A DNA stretch of 64,000 nt from Adineta steineri. Lineage: Eukaryota; Rotifera; Eurotatoria; Adinetida; Adinetidae. The DNA lies in the NCBI GenBank assembly GCA_905250115.1, contig CAJNOI010000076.1, forward strand, positions 270,114 to 334,113. Reading direction: 5' to 3'. This document shows positions 35,933 to 47,957 of the stretch, piece after piece; the stretch's first letter is position 1; each line of letters starts with the position of its first letter. Both the position numbers and the translations under genes were made by a program. Below the pieces are notes generated by a model that was given only the letters and a program-made list of their open reading frames with translations, did no database searches and had not been told where the DNA came from.

Positions 35933-37398
35933 ATTTATTTAGAAATAAAGTCTAAAAAAATAGTTATACAAAAATTACAGTATATTTTCGATTTTTTTTC
36001 ATATGAAAGAAAAAACAACGAATAAAGAATTTGACACGAATGACAAATATTTTTTACATTATTTTAATAAAAAGAAAAGCGTGGGTACAATAAAAATATT
36101 CTTTTGTTTGAAAAATGTAATCAACTGTCAACTGCGTAATTATGGGAAAGTGACATAACGCACCAACTTTTTTTTACGGTTTCCCTGACATGTTCTTCAT
36201 GACTTCTCGACATATAAAAACATACAAAATCTTCGGAATGACAGAGATTTAAAACAAGCAGGGTGTTAGAACCGGTGTGAGTGTGAGTGTATATGTCATT
36301 CTTCTCTCATAGTACATATTTTTTTAAGCTATGGTCCCCCTGACCAACATGTTTAACGGACTCCCGGTAAAAAAAAAGTCGAATCCGAACACCTAGACAA
36401 ATTACCAGATGTTCGGGACACCTAGTACGTTTTGTCTTTGTCCCGTAATTATCATAATAACTATTGAATCGATTAGAAGTAAAATGACATATTTGTTTTC
36501 CATTAAGAACTTACATCAATACATAAAATGTACAGGAAAGGATTATAGATATCAAAAGCCTCTTTCCTCCCTGGATCAAAAATTGCATTTGCATGTAAAT
36601 AAAAGAAAACCTAGAATATTTTTAATTGTATAAAAACAATGCTAGTTGCATGTTTCACTTTGATTCACTAGCACAACAGAGATCTATTTGCATTTTCTAT
36701 TTTATTATATAATTAATGTTCTCATAAAAATTTAATATACTTATTTTTATAAGTCTATCAATTGATTATTATTATTATCTTTCGAATAAAAATAGTTATT
36801 ATCTATGAATTAATAATTATAATGAAATTCACATAACTTCAAAAGAAATTCGACAAATAATCAATCAATTGTATCAGATAATGTTGTTACTCATATTTCA
36901 ATATATATAGAATAGTTTTGCATATTTTGTAATCTTTAAAATGCTTCATTAATATTGCATAAAGTTGTAGATAAGGACATATAATCGACAAGTTCTTTTT
37001 TCTGCCTCATTGATCGTTCAATGAAAAATTTGTTATAGAGCATCTTTCACTGTTGAATTATTTCTCAAGGATATATCAAACATTAAAAAAGAAAAGATAG
37101 AATTATCAATACTTTCTATGCAATGTGATTTATAGAAATCGAGTGTGTCAAGAGAGAAACGATTTTAATTCAAGAAAAGACAAATATACTACTATTAATT
37201 ATCGCAAAATGAAATTTCCGTTCTGAAGATTGTTTCAAGGACAAAACTTCACGTCATTTCTCGATATATTGAAAAGGGTCTATTCATTGGACTCGTATTG
37301 TGACTTATCAATAGTAATGAATATTTTTATTAACTCTCACTGTTCCAAACAGTTATATTTATTCAAGAAATAAAAAAAACGAAAAAATATATGTATAA
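35933..37398. other. Intergenic DNA; nothing firmly recognised
   Basis: AT-rich. A CAGGGTGTTAGAACCGG sequence near 36259 looks like a hAT end but has no matching partner. A small inverted pair, CCGAACA/TGTTCGG, lies near 36386–36417. The open frame at 36409–36633 has no protein-like features. Confidence 0.5.
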
Positions 37399-40300
37399 TT
37401 ATACAATAGCTTCAGGTAAAGATGATGGTGTTAGTACATTAGTCTTTTTTAATGATGAACATTTTAATATTCCATTTTTTTTCGTTATATTTATTGGATG
37501 TATTATATCAACAGGTGATGTACTATGAAAACTACTATTCGTTGTCGTACATAATAATGATGATGATGGTGATGAACGATGATCTTGTTCATGTGAACTT
37601 GTATTCACTATTAATTGTTGAGTTGAATCAATGGTTATTGTACCATTACTATTTGTACTTGATGGTGATGAACCACCATTTTGTTGTTGTTGTTGTGTTG
37701 CTTGATGTTGTTGTTTTTCTGAATGATTAAGAAGATTCAATTGTTTATGATTATTAAGACAATTATATTCGCGTTTTCTGCAACCATGTCCGCGTCGTGA
37801 TAAAATAAGGCATAGACAAAAATTAATCATTAATAACATTAAAACACTTAATGAAACAACGAATATAAATTTTTGATTTGTTAAATGAGGATAAAACGAT
37901 GGGGAATATCGTTTTGTTAAATATGATGAAGGAACATTTGTTGATTGATATGTAGATAAATTTGATCGATGTGATACTTCATATAGAGTTTTCCAAGTAT
38001 TTAATAAATCATTATCGATTGAATGTTCACTGAGATTTGATATAAGATTATTAAAAAGATAATGAACTTGAGCATGTTGACCAGTAACTTGACTTAAATT
38101 ACCATCTAAATATACAATATATGTAAATATTAGAACAAAATTCACTGAACACACAATTACCTTTGAGCTGAATAAAATTAAATTCTGGAAAGACCGATCT
38201 CCATTCATCACCTGATCCACAATGATTATCTTTACAATATGGTGATTTCATATTAATATTTCTAATAAAAAAGAAAACAGTTTTTTTCTTCTCTTAATCT
38301 TCTTGTCTTACCCATTATGTACTAAATTAGCGAATAAATCCATAATTTTCATACTTTCAATTTTTTCATTTTCACTCGCATTTAAATATGTATCATTAAA
38401 AACACTCATCGATGGTGCTAGAACATATCCGAATGTGAATGGTAATTCTGATTGATATTTATTTGTATATCGTTCTAATATATGAACATTTTCATTATTT
38501 GATATATATTTCGCATATTTAAGTAATGGTGCAAGAATTTGTTGATGATAATTAAATAGATATTTATCAAAATGATATTCATTCAATTTTTTATTCCATT
38601 TTGTATATGCATAATTAATTAAATTTTCTATAAGAACATTATTCGAATTTGTTTCTTTTAATGATGAATGATTAATTGTTGATGATATTGTTAATAATAT
38701 ATGAAGATTTTCAGGTAGAAGTGCATTTGATTGATGATAAAATTTCATACGTAGTGGATTTTTTTGATCAATAGGAGAATTAAAAAATGGAAAAGGATTT
38801 TCTAATGGATTTAAATAATTTATATATCCAGAATCTTTTGAATATGTATTTAATTCTAATAAATCATTTGTTTTTATTAACGTTTGATTACGTAAACACG
38901 TAAAAGTTGAACATGATAAATGAGATAAAATATCATTTTGATACGATGAAATTTCATTTATTATCGATGTCATATGTGGAGAAAGAAATGTCTGATCATT
39001 TAATATCAAACGATGAACTAAAGATTTACGTCGTTTTATTGTTCCTGTACCACCTATATAGAGAAAAAATTTTTAACACAACAAAATTTTCTTAGAATGT
39101 ATATATACAAACCATTCACAGTTTCAAGCATAACAACAAGACTTGCTAATACAGCTCCTGATCCTGTTCCATATAATGTAATTCGATCAGGATCACCATT
39201 GAAATTTGTCACATAATTTTTCAACCAATGTAATGCTGTATATATGTCTTGTAATGCATAATCACCTTTATTCTCACGTGATAGATAAAGAAAACCTATA
39301 AAGTAAATACAACCTTGTATATGCTATTAACTGTACTATAAGCTTACGATGAATTTCATATACATATTATAATCGTCTGTCACACAATGTAAAAAGAAGA
39401 AGCTTATATAACTCTCCTGAGAGAAACAACTTTTTTTTTCGTTCAAGTAAAGAATGTTTACAAAAAGTAGAAGATCAAACAAACACTTTTGAAAAAGCCA
39501 TATTGTTCTTGTCTATATATATATTTTTAAACAACTGCTCCTGCAAGCATTTAACAGATCAAGATCAGACTAGTGATTGCGGGCATATAAACATTAATAT
39601 CGTCTATGTATACATACACATGCTTATCAAATAGCATGGCAATGGAATAAGAAACAACAACTTAGAACCGCCTGTTTTATTATATGAGAAGAAAAGTAGT
39701 AATAATCGATGTCTCGACATAGATTGATTGATAGATGATTATTAACTTGATCGCGTGTTTCGAATAGAAGAATAAAGACAAATCTTCTTTTGTCAAGGCT
39801 TTTATATTGAGTGTTAAGTCACGCTATATTATATAGATATTGGTCGATAGCCGTAATAATAAAAAAATATATTTAATTGAATTTAGTGACGTCATACGTT
39901 GCCCGTAATTGAATGTTGTTCTAGACAAGAACGAACGGACACCTTGGGTAATTCTTTTTTTTTCTTTTCAAACAATCAAATTGACTAACTGACTGACTAC
40001 TCTATTGTGTTTGACTTCTCATATATGTGACACACTTTTTTTTCTTTTTCTTCTTTTACTACACACGATGAATGTTATTTTATCAATTGTGTTTCTCATA
40101 TGACATTATTGAGCAACACACATACACACATACCTTATCTTGGCTTCTTAAGAAAAAAAAAAGACAAATCGATTGAAGACAGTTGATTAATGAATATTTT
40201 TGCCCTAAGCCCACACTCGACTATCCCTCTTCATTAATCTCTTGTGACTCTGTATGTATGTATATATACATAAATGTATATGTGTATATCTGTATGTAAA

Positions 40301-42177
40301 CATAAATGGCACCCGGATAGAAAAGATTGTGCTGATGAGACATAGACGAAATTACATCATTCATTCGTTCGTTCTTTCTCACGCCTATGTTGTCCAATTA
40401 AAGTTGCTTCTATCTCAACAATTATTAAAATAAATAAATCACCCTATGGCTTTTTTTTTAGTTTTTTTTCTCTTCATAATGACAAAATGCCAAATGATGA
40501 TCTGATGTTATGAGAACTTATATCATCAGTCTTTCTTGCACATGTACAAATGTTAATGCATATAAATATATAGACTTCTCATTTAATTCATTCATTCATC
40601 ATTTACATTTGATTTCATGATTTGCTTAGTTTATGTATATATTATAAAAAGTAGAGAACGACATGTCCATTCATGCGATTGAATGACGGTTTAGTAATAG
40701 ACTCAAATATACGCGTGTGTGTATGTTTGGTAAGAGACAAATGTGAGCTAATCAAGAATAATTGCCAACTATTGATAAGAAACTTGTCTAGTTTATGAGA
40801 AGAGCGCACAGCGGAAATACCCCTAACGACTGGCAATCACCAATTGTGTGGAATACACAGGAAATAATATAACCTTGATCAAGCTTACAACAACTATTGC
40901 TATGGTGAGTTGTTGCTCATTCGAGTAGAAAATGGAAAGAGAGATGACGATCTACAAATAAATGCGAACGATAACGTTTTCTTATGTGTGTGTTTCCCTT
41001 TCTTTCTTTACTATATTCTTCTATTTCACTTACCAAAAGGACCAAGTCGATAGTTAATTGTCACAACAATTGCTTTCGAATAACTAGCAAATATAGCTCC
41101 ATCAAAAGCGGCACCCGTACCCATGTCATAGCCATCACCATGTATAAAGAGAAGCACTGGAAGTGGTTCTAAATAGATAAAGAAATTGAATAGAAATTCT
41201 CCTGAGTCTTCATTTTCTATTAATGCTTGTCAAAAACAGAGATTGAATGTCATTCTATTGTACTTCTCTTTTTCTGTTCAATTGAATGTCTTACGGGATT
41301 ACTGTGATCTTTCTTTCACGTCAACACCATCTTCAATACGTACATTCGAGATTGAGATGTTCTTCAAATGGAACTGTATCTCTCCTTGAATGCATACAAA
41401 AGATCAAACGTGTATCAACAATGTCATCTCTCTTAGTGTGTCTGAGCAGTAGTAGTAGTAGTAGTACGTTTTACTAGGCGACGGGACGTCGGGATCATCG
41501 ATCATAAATTCACCTCTCATCAATAACGTATATATATATACGTGGGAGCTTTATAGACAACGATCATTGTCTAGTACAGAAGAGCAATAATAATCACGAC
41601 ATTCATCTTCAGCAGTTCGACTGCTTATCTCAGAAATGACACGAATTGTATACAAAATAAATTAATGATGATCATCAATCAAAAATTTACCTTTTAAATT
41701 CTTGATTTGTGGCTGATAAATATTCATATAAAGGCATTGTTCTTCATTCTGTTTTTGAATATATTTTAATAATTTTGGATAATAATCTTTAGCAAATTTT
41801 TCTGTTCGTATTCGTATTAATTCACTTTCATTTGTCCAAATCTGTTGTGCACAAGCTGGCCCATAATGAATTTGTTTATTAACTTTTGTAGTTGGATGTA
41901 GTTCAAAACGTTCTTTCGATGGTTCAAATCGTCCATGATATAATCCATATTGTATACCGAGAAATGCTTCAATATTAATAAGATTATATTTTTTATAATA
42001 TTCATTTTCATAATCAATATGAATACCACGAAGAGCACCTAATTTAGGTATCGTTAATACACGATCCGATAATGAATATCGTACATTATCAAGTGTAAAT
42101 AATAATGATGATGCTGATGTTGTATGTAACAGCAGTTGGTGATTAGAACAAATCAGTATGATCAGTAAGTAAAACAT
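37399..42177 (-). CDS. Neuroligin-like cholinesterase-fold transmembrane protein
   Basis: Six exons (41691–42177, 41034–41168, 39113–39295, 38312–39053, 38161–38261, 37399–38105) join to 784 residues. A signal peptide (MFYLLIILICSNHQLLLHTTSA) precedes a carboxylesterase-fold domain with GALRGI, AFLGIQYG, EEQCLYMNIYQP, LPVLLFIHGDGYDMGTG and INYRLGPFGFL. The nucleophile elbow reads YGTGSGAVLASL: the G-x-S-x-G serine position is Gly, so the protein should not be an active esterase, as in neuroligins. A stalk follows, then a membrane segment (FIFVVSLSVLMLLMINFCLCLIL), a basic stop (SRRGHGCRKR) and a cytoplasmic tail of about 125 residues rich in Gln/Ser/Thr ending SSLPEAIV. The assignment rests on the dead elbow plus single-pass topology. 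An insect-style glutactin/gliotactin-like protein is an alternative. Confidence 0.83.
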
Positions 42178-44993
42178 GTGTTGATGTGTGTGTGTGTGTG
42201 TGTGTATTCAATTCAACAATCTTCAATGTTAAAAAAAGAAAAACTCAAAGAAAAGAACGAAGAGAACAGCAAATTGCCGTGATCATTATCGTCTATGTAT
42301 ATGTATGTGTGATGCAATCGACTTCGATAGAAAAGAATGATACTCTTAACTATATAGAGAAAGAGACTTTCTTTTTGTTGTTCGGAACCAACCGTATGAT
42401 GTGATGATGTGCTAAAACTATGTTACTCTATGTATGTTTGTATGTGTGTGTGTGTATGTGCGTGAGCAAGAAAGCGAAAGTGATGAACAAGAGAGAAGAG
42501 AAGTGTGTCCAGCAAGTAGAGGAAGAGAGAGAGAGAGAAAGGAAGGAAGAAAAGAAAATTGACCATCTCTCATCTATTCTATGTGTGAACAAATTATTGT
42601 AAAAAATTACAATGTAAGACTATTTGTGATAATCGAAAAATAATAGGGAATATAAAGTATAGTTATTTTTAGACTATCAATTTATTAGATTCTTACGATC
42701 GTGTGTTCACTTTCATATTCCATAAAGAAGCTTCGCTCTCTTTCTTACTCTTTCTCTCTCTCTCTCTCACTCTCTTTTTCTCTGTTCCTTTTTTCTTGCA
42801 TTCATCATCTATTATTTGTCTTGCTTCGCCGTTTTTCCTCTCGATTGCTGCTGTGCGCTTTGAAGAGAAAAAAAACGACGAGTACTCGGGTTTTCTTTTT
42901 GATTATTAAATTAAAATAACATATAACGACAACGATGAATGTCGATCTAAAACAAGAGACATTCCTATTATTCGATCTATTTTATTGATCTAGAAATATG
43001 TCTATTCAAGCACATCGTTGCTGTTATTTGTCTTTTGTATAAATATATATATATATATTCAATGAAGACCTTGTCGAACAGATTTAATATTGTGTCGCTG
43101 TAAGTGACAAATTAATTCTAATGATGAAACCTCATACATACTCACATCTATACATAAACGTTAATTATTGTTGGATTAAACTTGTCTTTGTCTTTTCATA
43201 GAAATTCGACAAGTGTATGACAACTAATGATAAGTTTGCACAATATACATGTCTTCGTATACTTATTTGTAACAATCATACATATGAGAAACATTCCAAA
43301 AAGGAAAATAAGATAAACACATGTGTAATTTATCGATGTTTTATTTTATATATTTCCGAATGTGATTTTATATTGAACAGATTGTATATAACTTATTTAA
43401 GGGAGATTATGTTCAAATACGTAATCATCGTAAAATGAACAGGCATAATGAAAGCTTGAAGAGTTTTACAACAATCAATTTTCTATTTATTTGTCTCGAC
43501 TATATGTCCATCGTTCTGTCTCATTATCAATTCAACATTATTCTCTTATCTTTATCGATAGTAATTTCCGACATTTGAGTCTCAGAATGAAAAATGAACA
43601 TACACATGGCATTCTTTGTCCGATTCAAACACCTGTAATCCGACTTGTCTAGGATAATAGATAGATAAATCATTGTAGGGTTTGATTACGTGATGATAGT
43701 TAACAAACAATCCGGAAATTTCCATTCTTTTACCTCATGCAAACATATACAAAGAAATGACACTGTACAGAAGCGGATGTGTGTTAATGAGTTTTCTTTT
43801 TTTTTTGTGTTCAATATACAAAATACTTTTACTATTATGAGATAAGAAAACAATCAATGATATTTAATTAATTTTTTTTCTCTTCTCATTTCTTAATAAT
43901 AAAGTTTAGAGATACTATCGATAATGATTGTAACATACGAGTATCAATGGTGGTAACCTTTTAGGAAAAAAAAAGATAAATCAGTTTGGTATTTAGCTAA
44001 TATAAGAAGAACATTGGAGAAAAGAATATAATCAATCAATTATTCAATAAGATTTTTTTTTTACATAAGCAAAGTTATTTAAAAATCTCTAATAGATGAA
44101 GTATGTACGAATCATCATATTATTATTCTAAGAGTTTCTCAACTATTGAATTAGTTAAATAATTCTTTATCGATTAAATTATTCTCATAGCTTGTTCTTC
44201 TAAATTACACATGAAAGTTATCATAATTCTAGATTCATATCAATAGATCTTTAATAATTAATGAATTCTTGTTTTTTTTACCCTAGAAAATTTATTCATA
44301 TTTCTTTTGAATAGTAAAATAATCGTATTTAATCAGCTTATGTCTACTTCTTGTTTTTATTTGTAGTCAATTAATAATAAATGATATAATATACATCGAT
44401 AAATAATCTTTAGTTAATAAGTGTTCTCGGTTTTGTTCGATCAATATTTGAGTAGTAAATCAGTCTTCTTCTTAAAATAACAATTAATTGTTTTCTTAAA
44501 TATTCATCGTTTTACAATGATTATGTAAACTTCATTTTGTTCTATTTTCTATATACAAAAACATGACCATCAGTAGAAGGATGTGAACAGTAAGCTCATT
44601 CATTATCTAACAAAGACAGATAGATAAACAAAACATAACATAGATTAAGTAATGATTAGTAACCCTCAATTATACTATACTGAAAACAACCATATCGTTA
44701 TACAAATTGTCTATGTATAACTTTCGTTCTTATTGTTTTTCTCAAATATTCTTATAAGTATTAGTAAATGAAAATTTTTGAAGATATTTAAGTACCGAAC
44801 AGATGTCGTATGATGTCGAATGATGATCATCATCTTCAATAGATAACGAAAAAACAATTGTTCTTTTATTTTACCATTGGTCATTCTAGTCTTCTCTCTC
44901 GTACCAAATGCCAACTAATCAATCAATCATTAATCGATCATTTTTTTCCTCTCTCTCGCACTAATTCTTGACTTCTAGATATTATATAAAAAG
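42178..44993. other. Intergenic DNA with microsatellites
   Basis: This 2.8-kb region has no supported gene. It holds the divergent promoters of the neuroligin-like gene and the septin. Dinucleotide tracts are (TG)n at 42185–42205, GT-rich around 42440–42465, GA-rich at 42525–42540, (CT)n at about 42751–42768 and (TA)n near 43041–43058. Confidence 0.6.
42185..42205. repeat. (TG)n microsatellite
   Basis: About ten TG units lie immediately upstream of the neuroligin-like start codon. Confidence 0.9.
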
Positions 44994-46394
44994 ATGAAAG
45001 ACATACCTTATGCTACTGATCCTACATTAATAAAATCTCAGGTAAAACAATTTTTATAGTAATCAAAATTTTTTATTTCGAAACTTTATCGATCTATAGA
45101 TTCCACCGATTCGTACATTTGAATTAAAAGATGAATGTGGAATTAATAATTTACCAAATCAAATCATGGCCAAAGCTATATCGGATGGTTTTGTTTTTAA
45201 TATTCTTTGTGTTGGAGAAACAGCCTGTGGTAAATCATCATTACTTGATAGTTTATTTAATACAAGATTAGATTCAACACCATCAACACATGATAATACA
45301 CGAGTATTTTTACGTAAAAATACTTATGATTTATTTGAACGTGAAATACGTTTAAAATTAACTGTTGTTGAAACAGCTGGTTTTGGTGATCAAATCAATA
45401 AAGATGATTCATTTAAAATTATTGGAGATTTTATTGATGAACAATTTCAATATTATTTAGATGAAGAATTAAAAATTAAACGAAATTTATCGAATTATCA
45501 TGATACACGTATACATGTTTGTTTATATTTTATTAATCCAACAGGTCATTCATTAAAAGCACTTGATATATTAACAATGAAACATTTAGATAATAAAGTT
45601 AATATATTACCCATTATTGCTAAATCTGATACAATATCAAAAAATGAATTACAAAGATTTAAACAGAATATTCTTAATGAACTTAATACAGCTGGTATTA
45701 AAATTTATCGTTTTCCAACAGATGATGAAACATTAGCTGAAGAAAATTCTAAAACAAATGTAAAAATGCTTTTTATAATATATATATAGATTTTTTTGTA
45801 ATTGTCTCTTTAGAATCTTCTTCCATTAGCTATTATTGGAAGTAATGAAACAGTTAAAGTTGGAAATCAATATGTACGAGCTAGACAATATCCATGGGGT
45901 GTTGTTCAAGGTTAGATTTCTCTATTATTGAATTGATTATTTAAATGTAATTTAATTGGGTTGCAAGAATTGAAAAGCAGATAATAACCTATTTTTGATT
46001 GTGTTCTATGTTAAGATAATCGAAACTTCAGTAGCACCCAGTGCCAATCTTTAAATATGATATATAAACATTATCTATCATATGTTGTATATATAAATGA
46101 GTAATTTATTTTCTTTTGAATTAAATGTAACCTTGAGACTAATGTAAAAAAAGAAGGATAAAATAACATATTTACTTGCATGTGTCGCCTTGTAGACGAA
46201 ATAATTAATCTGCTAATAAATTAGCAGATTTTTGCACATGTTTGTAACATGAAAGATTGTGTGTAAAGTTATCCTCCAGCGAAAAATAGTTGAATTCTAA
46301 ATATAGTATTAACATCTTTATATGAATTTATTTATTTAGTTGAAAATGAAAATCATTGTGATTTTAAAAAATTACGTGATAGTCTTATTGAAAA
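44994..46394 (+). CDS. Septin, N-terminal and GTPase part (cut by assembly gap)
   Basis: Exons 44994–45041, 45100–45759, 45814–45910 and 46340–46394 are in frame; the last runs into the 100-N gap. The protein starts [16 protein letters not shown]. It then shows the polybasic-proximal region ([18 protein letters not shown]), the P-loop GETACGKSS and the switch-II motif in the form VETAGFGDQ; most septins read DTPG or ETAG, and the latter marks the SEPT6-type subgroup. G4 is AKSD, and the septin unique element begins with [24 protein letters not shown]. Septins polymerise into filaments at membranes and the cell cortex. The C-terminal coiled coil is missing from the sequence. The intron at 45911–46339 is longer than usual for this window. 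Confidence 0.92.
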
Positions 46395-46494
46395 NNNNNN
46401 NNNNNNNNNNNNNNNNNNNNNNNNNNNNNNNNNNNNNNNNNNNNNNNNNNNNNNNNNNNNNNNNNNNNNNNNNNNNNNNNNNNNNNNNNNNNNN
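46395..46494. other. Assembly gap (100 N)
   Basis: A round 100-N run of unknown true length. It removes the rest of the septin gene. The next exon-like piece, at about 46529–46597 (ILLRRYIQTLPEQIKEF between an AAAG acceptor and a GTAAGA donor), does not look septin-like, so a rearrangement or another gene may lie in the gap. Confidence 0.95.
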
Positions 46495-46804
46495 AATTTT
46501 GATATACACATCAATTAATATCTAAAGAATAATCATACGATTCTTTTACGTCGCTATATTCAAACATTACCTGAACAAATAAAAGAATTTAAAAATGTAA
46601 GACAAAAAATTTAGTAAATAAAAGTAACAATTCTAGTTTACAAAAATTTTTTGTAAATAAATTTCATCTTAAAGAAAAAACAAAAGTAAATATTTGTCGC
46701 ATGATCCTGATAAAAAAGAATAAATAGATAAGATATCGTTTGAATCGTTTATGTCATTATTCTAAAGAATAAGAAGACAACAGTAATATAATAGAAATTT
46801 CGTA

Positions 46805-47957
46805 ATGGCAACAAGAAAAAATCAACAATTTGGTCAAACTTATGAAAATGTATGTAAAAAAGAAAACGTATTCTTCAATTATATTCATAATCAAATTATT
46901 TTTATAGGCAAATCCAAATCAAAAGTAAATAGTACGATTCCTATCAATTTTAATTATATAGATATTACTGAAATTCTAGCGATAATTATTATAGTATGGC
47001 ACCTACTCAGCGTACTACACAACGTTCATCAAGTAGTTATTTGTTTGTTAGTTGATACTATTATTATTTATTTATTTCTAGTTGTTGGACCTGTTGATAT
47101 GTCTGAAATTAAAAAATCATTGATTCGAGTATAAAGCAACGAATTTTTCTTAACTTTTAAATATTTTTTTTATATTAGAATAAGGGTTTTGAATATCAAT
47201 TGATGCCAGTTGAAATCGAAAAAGTTTGATAATTTTTATGTGTTTAAAAAGTATTTTATATTTATGCATTTAGGATGCAGAACTTGGAGTTGTTCTTGGT
47301 CAAATTGAAGGTGAAAAATGGATATTTATTGATGAAATTTTACCAAATGGAATGATTGAGATGCATGGTAAAATTCATTAGAAAACTCACACAGCATTTT
47401 TATACTGAATCAGACATTTTCTAAAAAAGATCTTTAAAAAGAACATATCTTGATATAATAGACTCCTGGACTAAAATCTATTTCAAATTTTTAATATCAA
47501 CTATACAGTTGAAGATATTCATTTGAGTTTTTTAAGAAAGAAATTTTAATAACATTTATTTACATATGAATTCATTTTTGTAGGTACACTTAAAGAAGGT
47601 GATTATTTATTACAAGCAGGAGTTTACAGTCTTACGGATATTGATATTACTACAGCTTTACTACTTGTTGAACGTGCATATGAAGAAGGACGAAAGACTG
47701 TTTCATTTGTTGCTGCTCGTCAACAAAAAGCAGATACTGCAAAAGGTAACGCCAACGCTGCTGTTTCTAAACAACAACAACAACCGCCACCAGCTTATGA
47801 AGAACAGCGTAAAGAAGCGAGAGCACAATCATTTGTTGATTATGAAAATGCAGAAGAAGAAGAATATAAGGATGATGGTAAAGATGTTCAAAACAAACCC
47901 AAAGGCAAGGCACTTCATTCAAATCGAAGAACTAAACCAGACGATACACAATTCTAA
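46805..47957 (+). CDS. PDZ-like domain protein with PPxY and C-terminal PDZ-ligand motif
   Basis: Seven exons (46805–46849, 46908–46924, 46980–47032, 47082–47128, 47179–47223, 47274–47367, 47584–47957) join in frame to 224 residues. The second exon is a microexon of 17 nt. The N-terminus is polar and Gln/Asn-rich (MATRKNQQFGQTYENANPNQ). The centre has the strand–helix pattern of a PDZ domain: FEYQLMPVEIEK, LGVVLGQIEGEKWIFIDEILPNGMIEMHGTLKEGDYLLQAG, and ALLLVERAYEEGRKTVSFVAAR. The GLGF loop is atypical (LGVVLG). The tail is charged, contains PPPAYEE (a PPxY, WW-domain ligand) and ends DTQF, a class I PDZ ligand. The role is unknown; a scaffold is inferred. Its last codons overlap the phytase-like gene on the other strand. 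Confidence 0.78.

Larger units (their letters stand above)
32990..35940. repeat. Segmental duplication, copy C (most complete)
   Basis: Contains the upstream block, the inverted-repeat element, the transferase-like gene and an intact LITAF-domain gene on the opposite strand. It serves as the reference for interpreting copies A and B. Confidence 0.72.

Noticed and set aside
36258-36440. hAT-like end (CAGGGTGTTAGAACCGG) near 36259
   Set aside because: No matching inverted end and no 8-bp duplication could be found downstream, so an element cannot be supported.
37452-37730. 92-residue plus-strand frame opposite the neuroligin-like tail, and similar antisense frames inside the solenoid gene (16069–16401, 17814–18095)
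   Set aside because: These are shadows of the real minus-strand exons; their Leu/Ser/Val-rich translations mirror the repeats on the coding strand.
42420-42919. Open frames of 60–72 residues in microsatellite DNA
   Set aside because: They translate GT, GA and CT dinucleotide tracts (VCVCM, SLSLSL) and have no other support.
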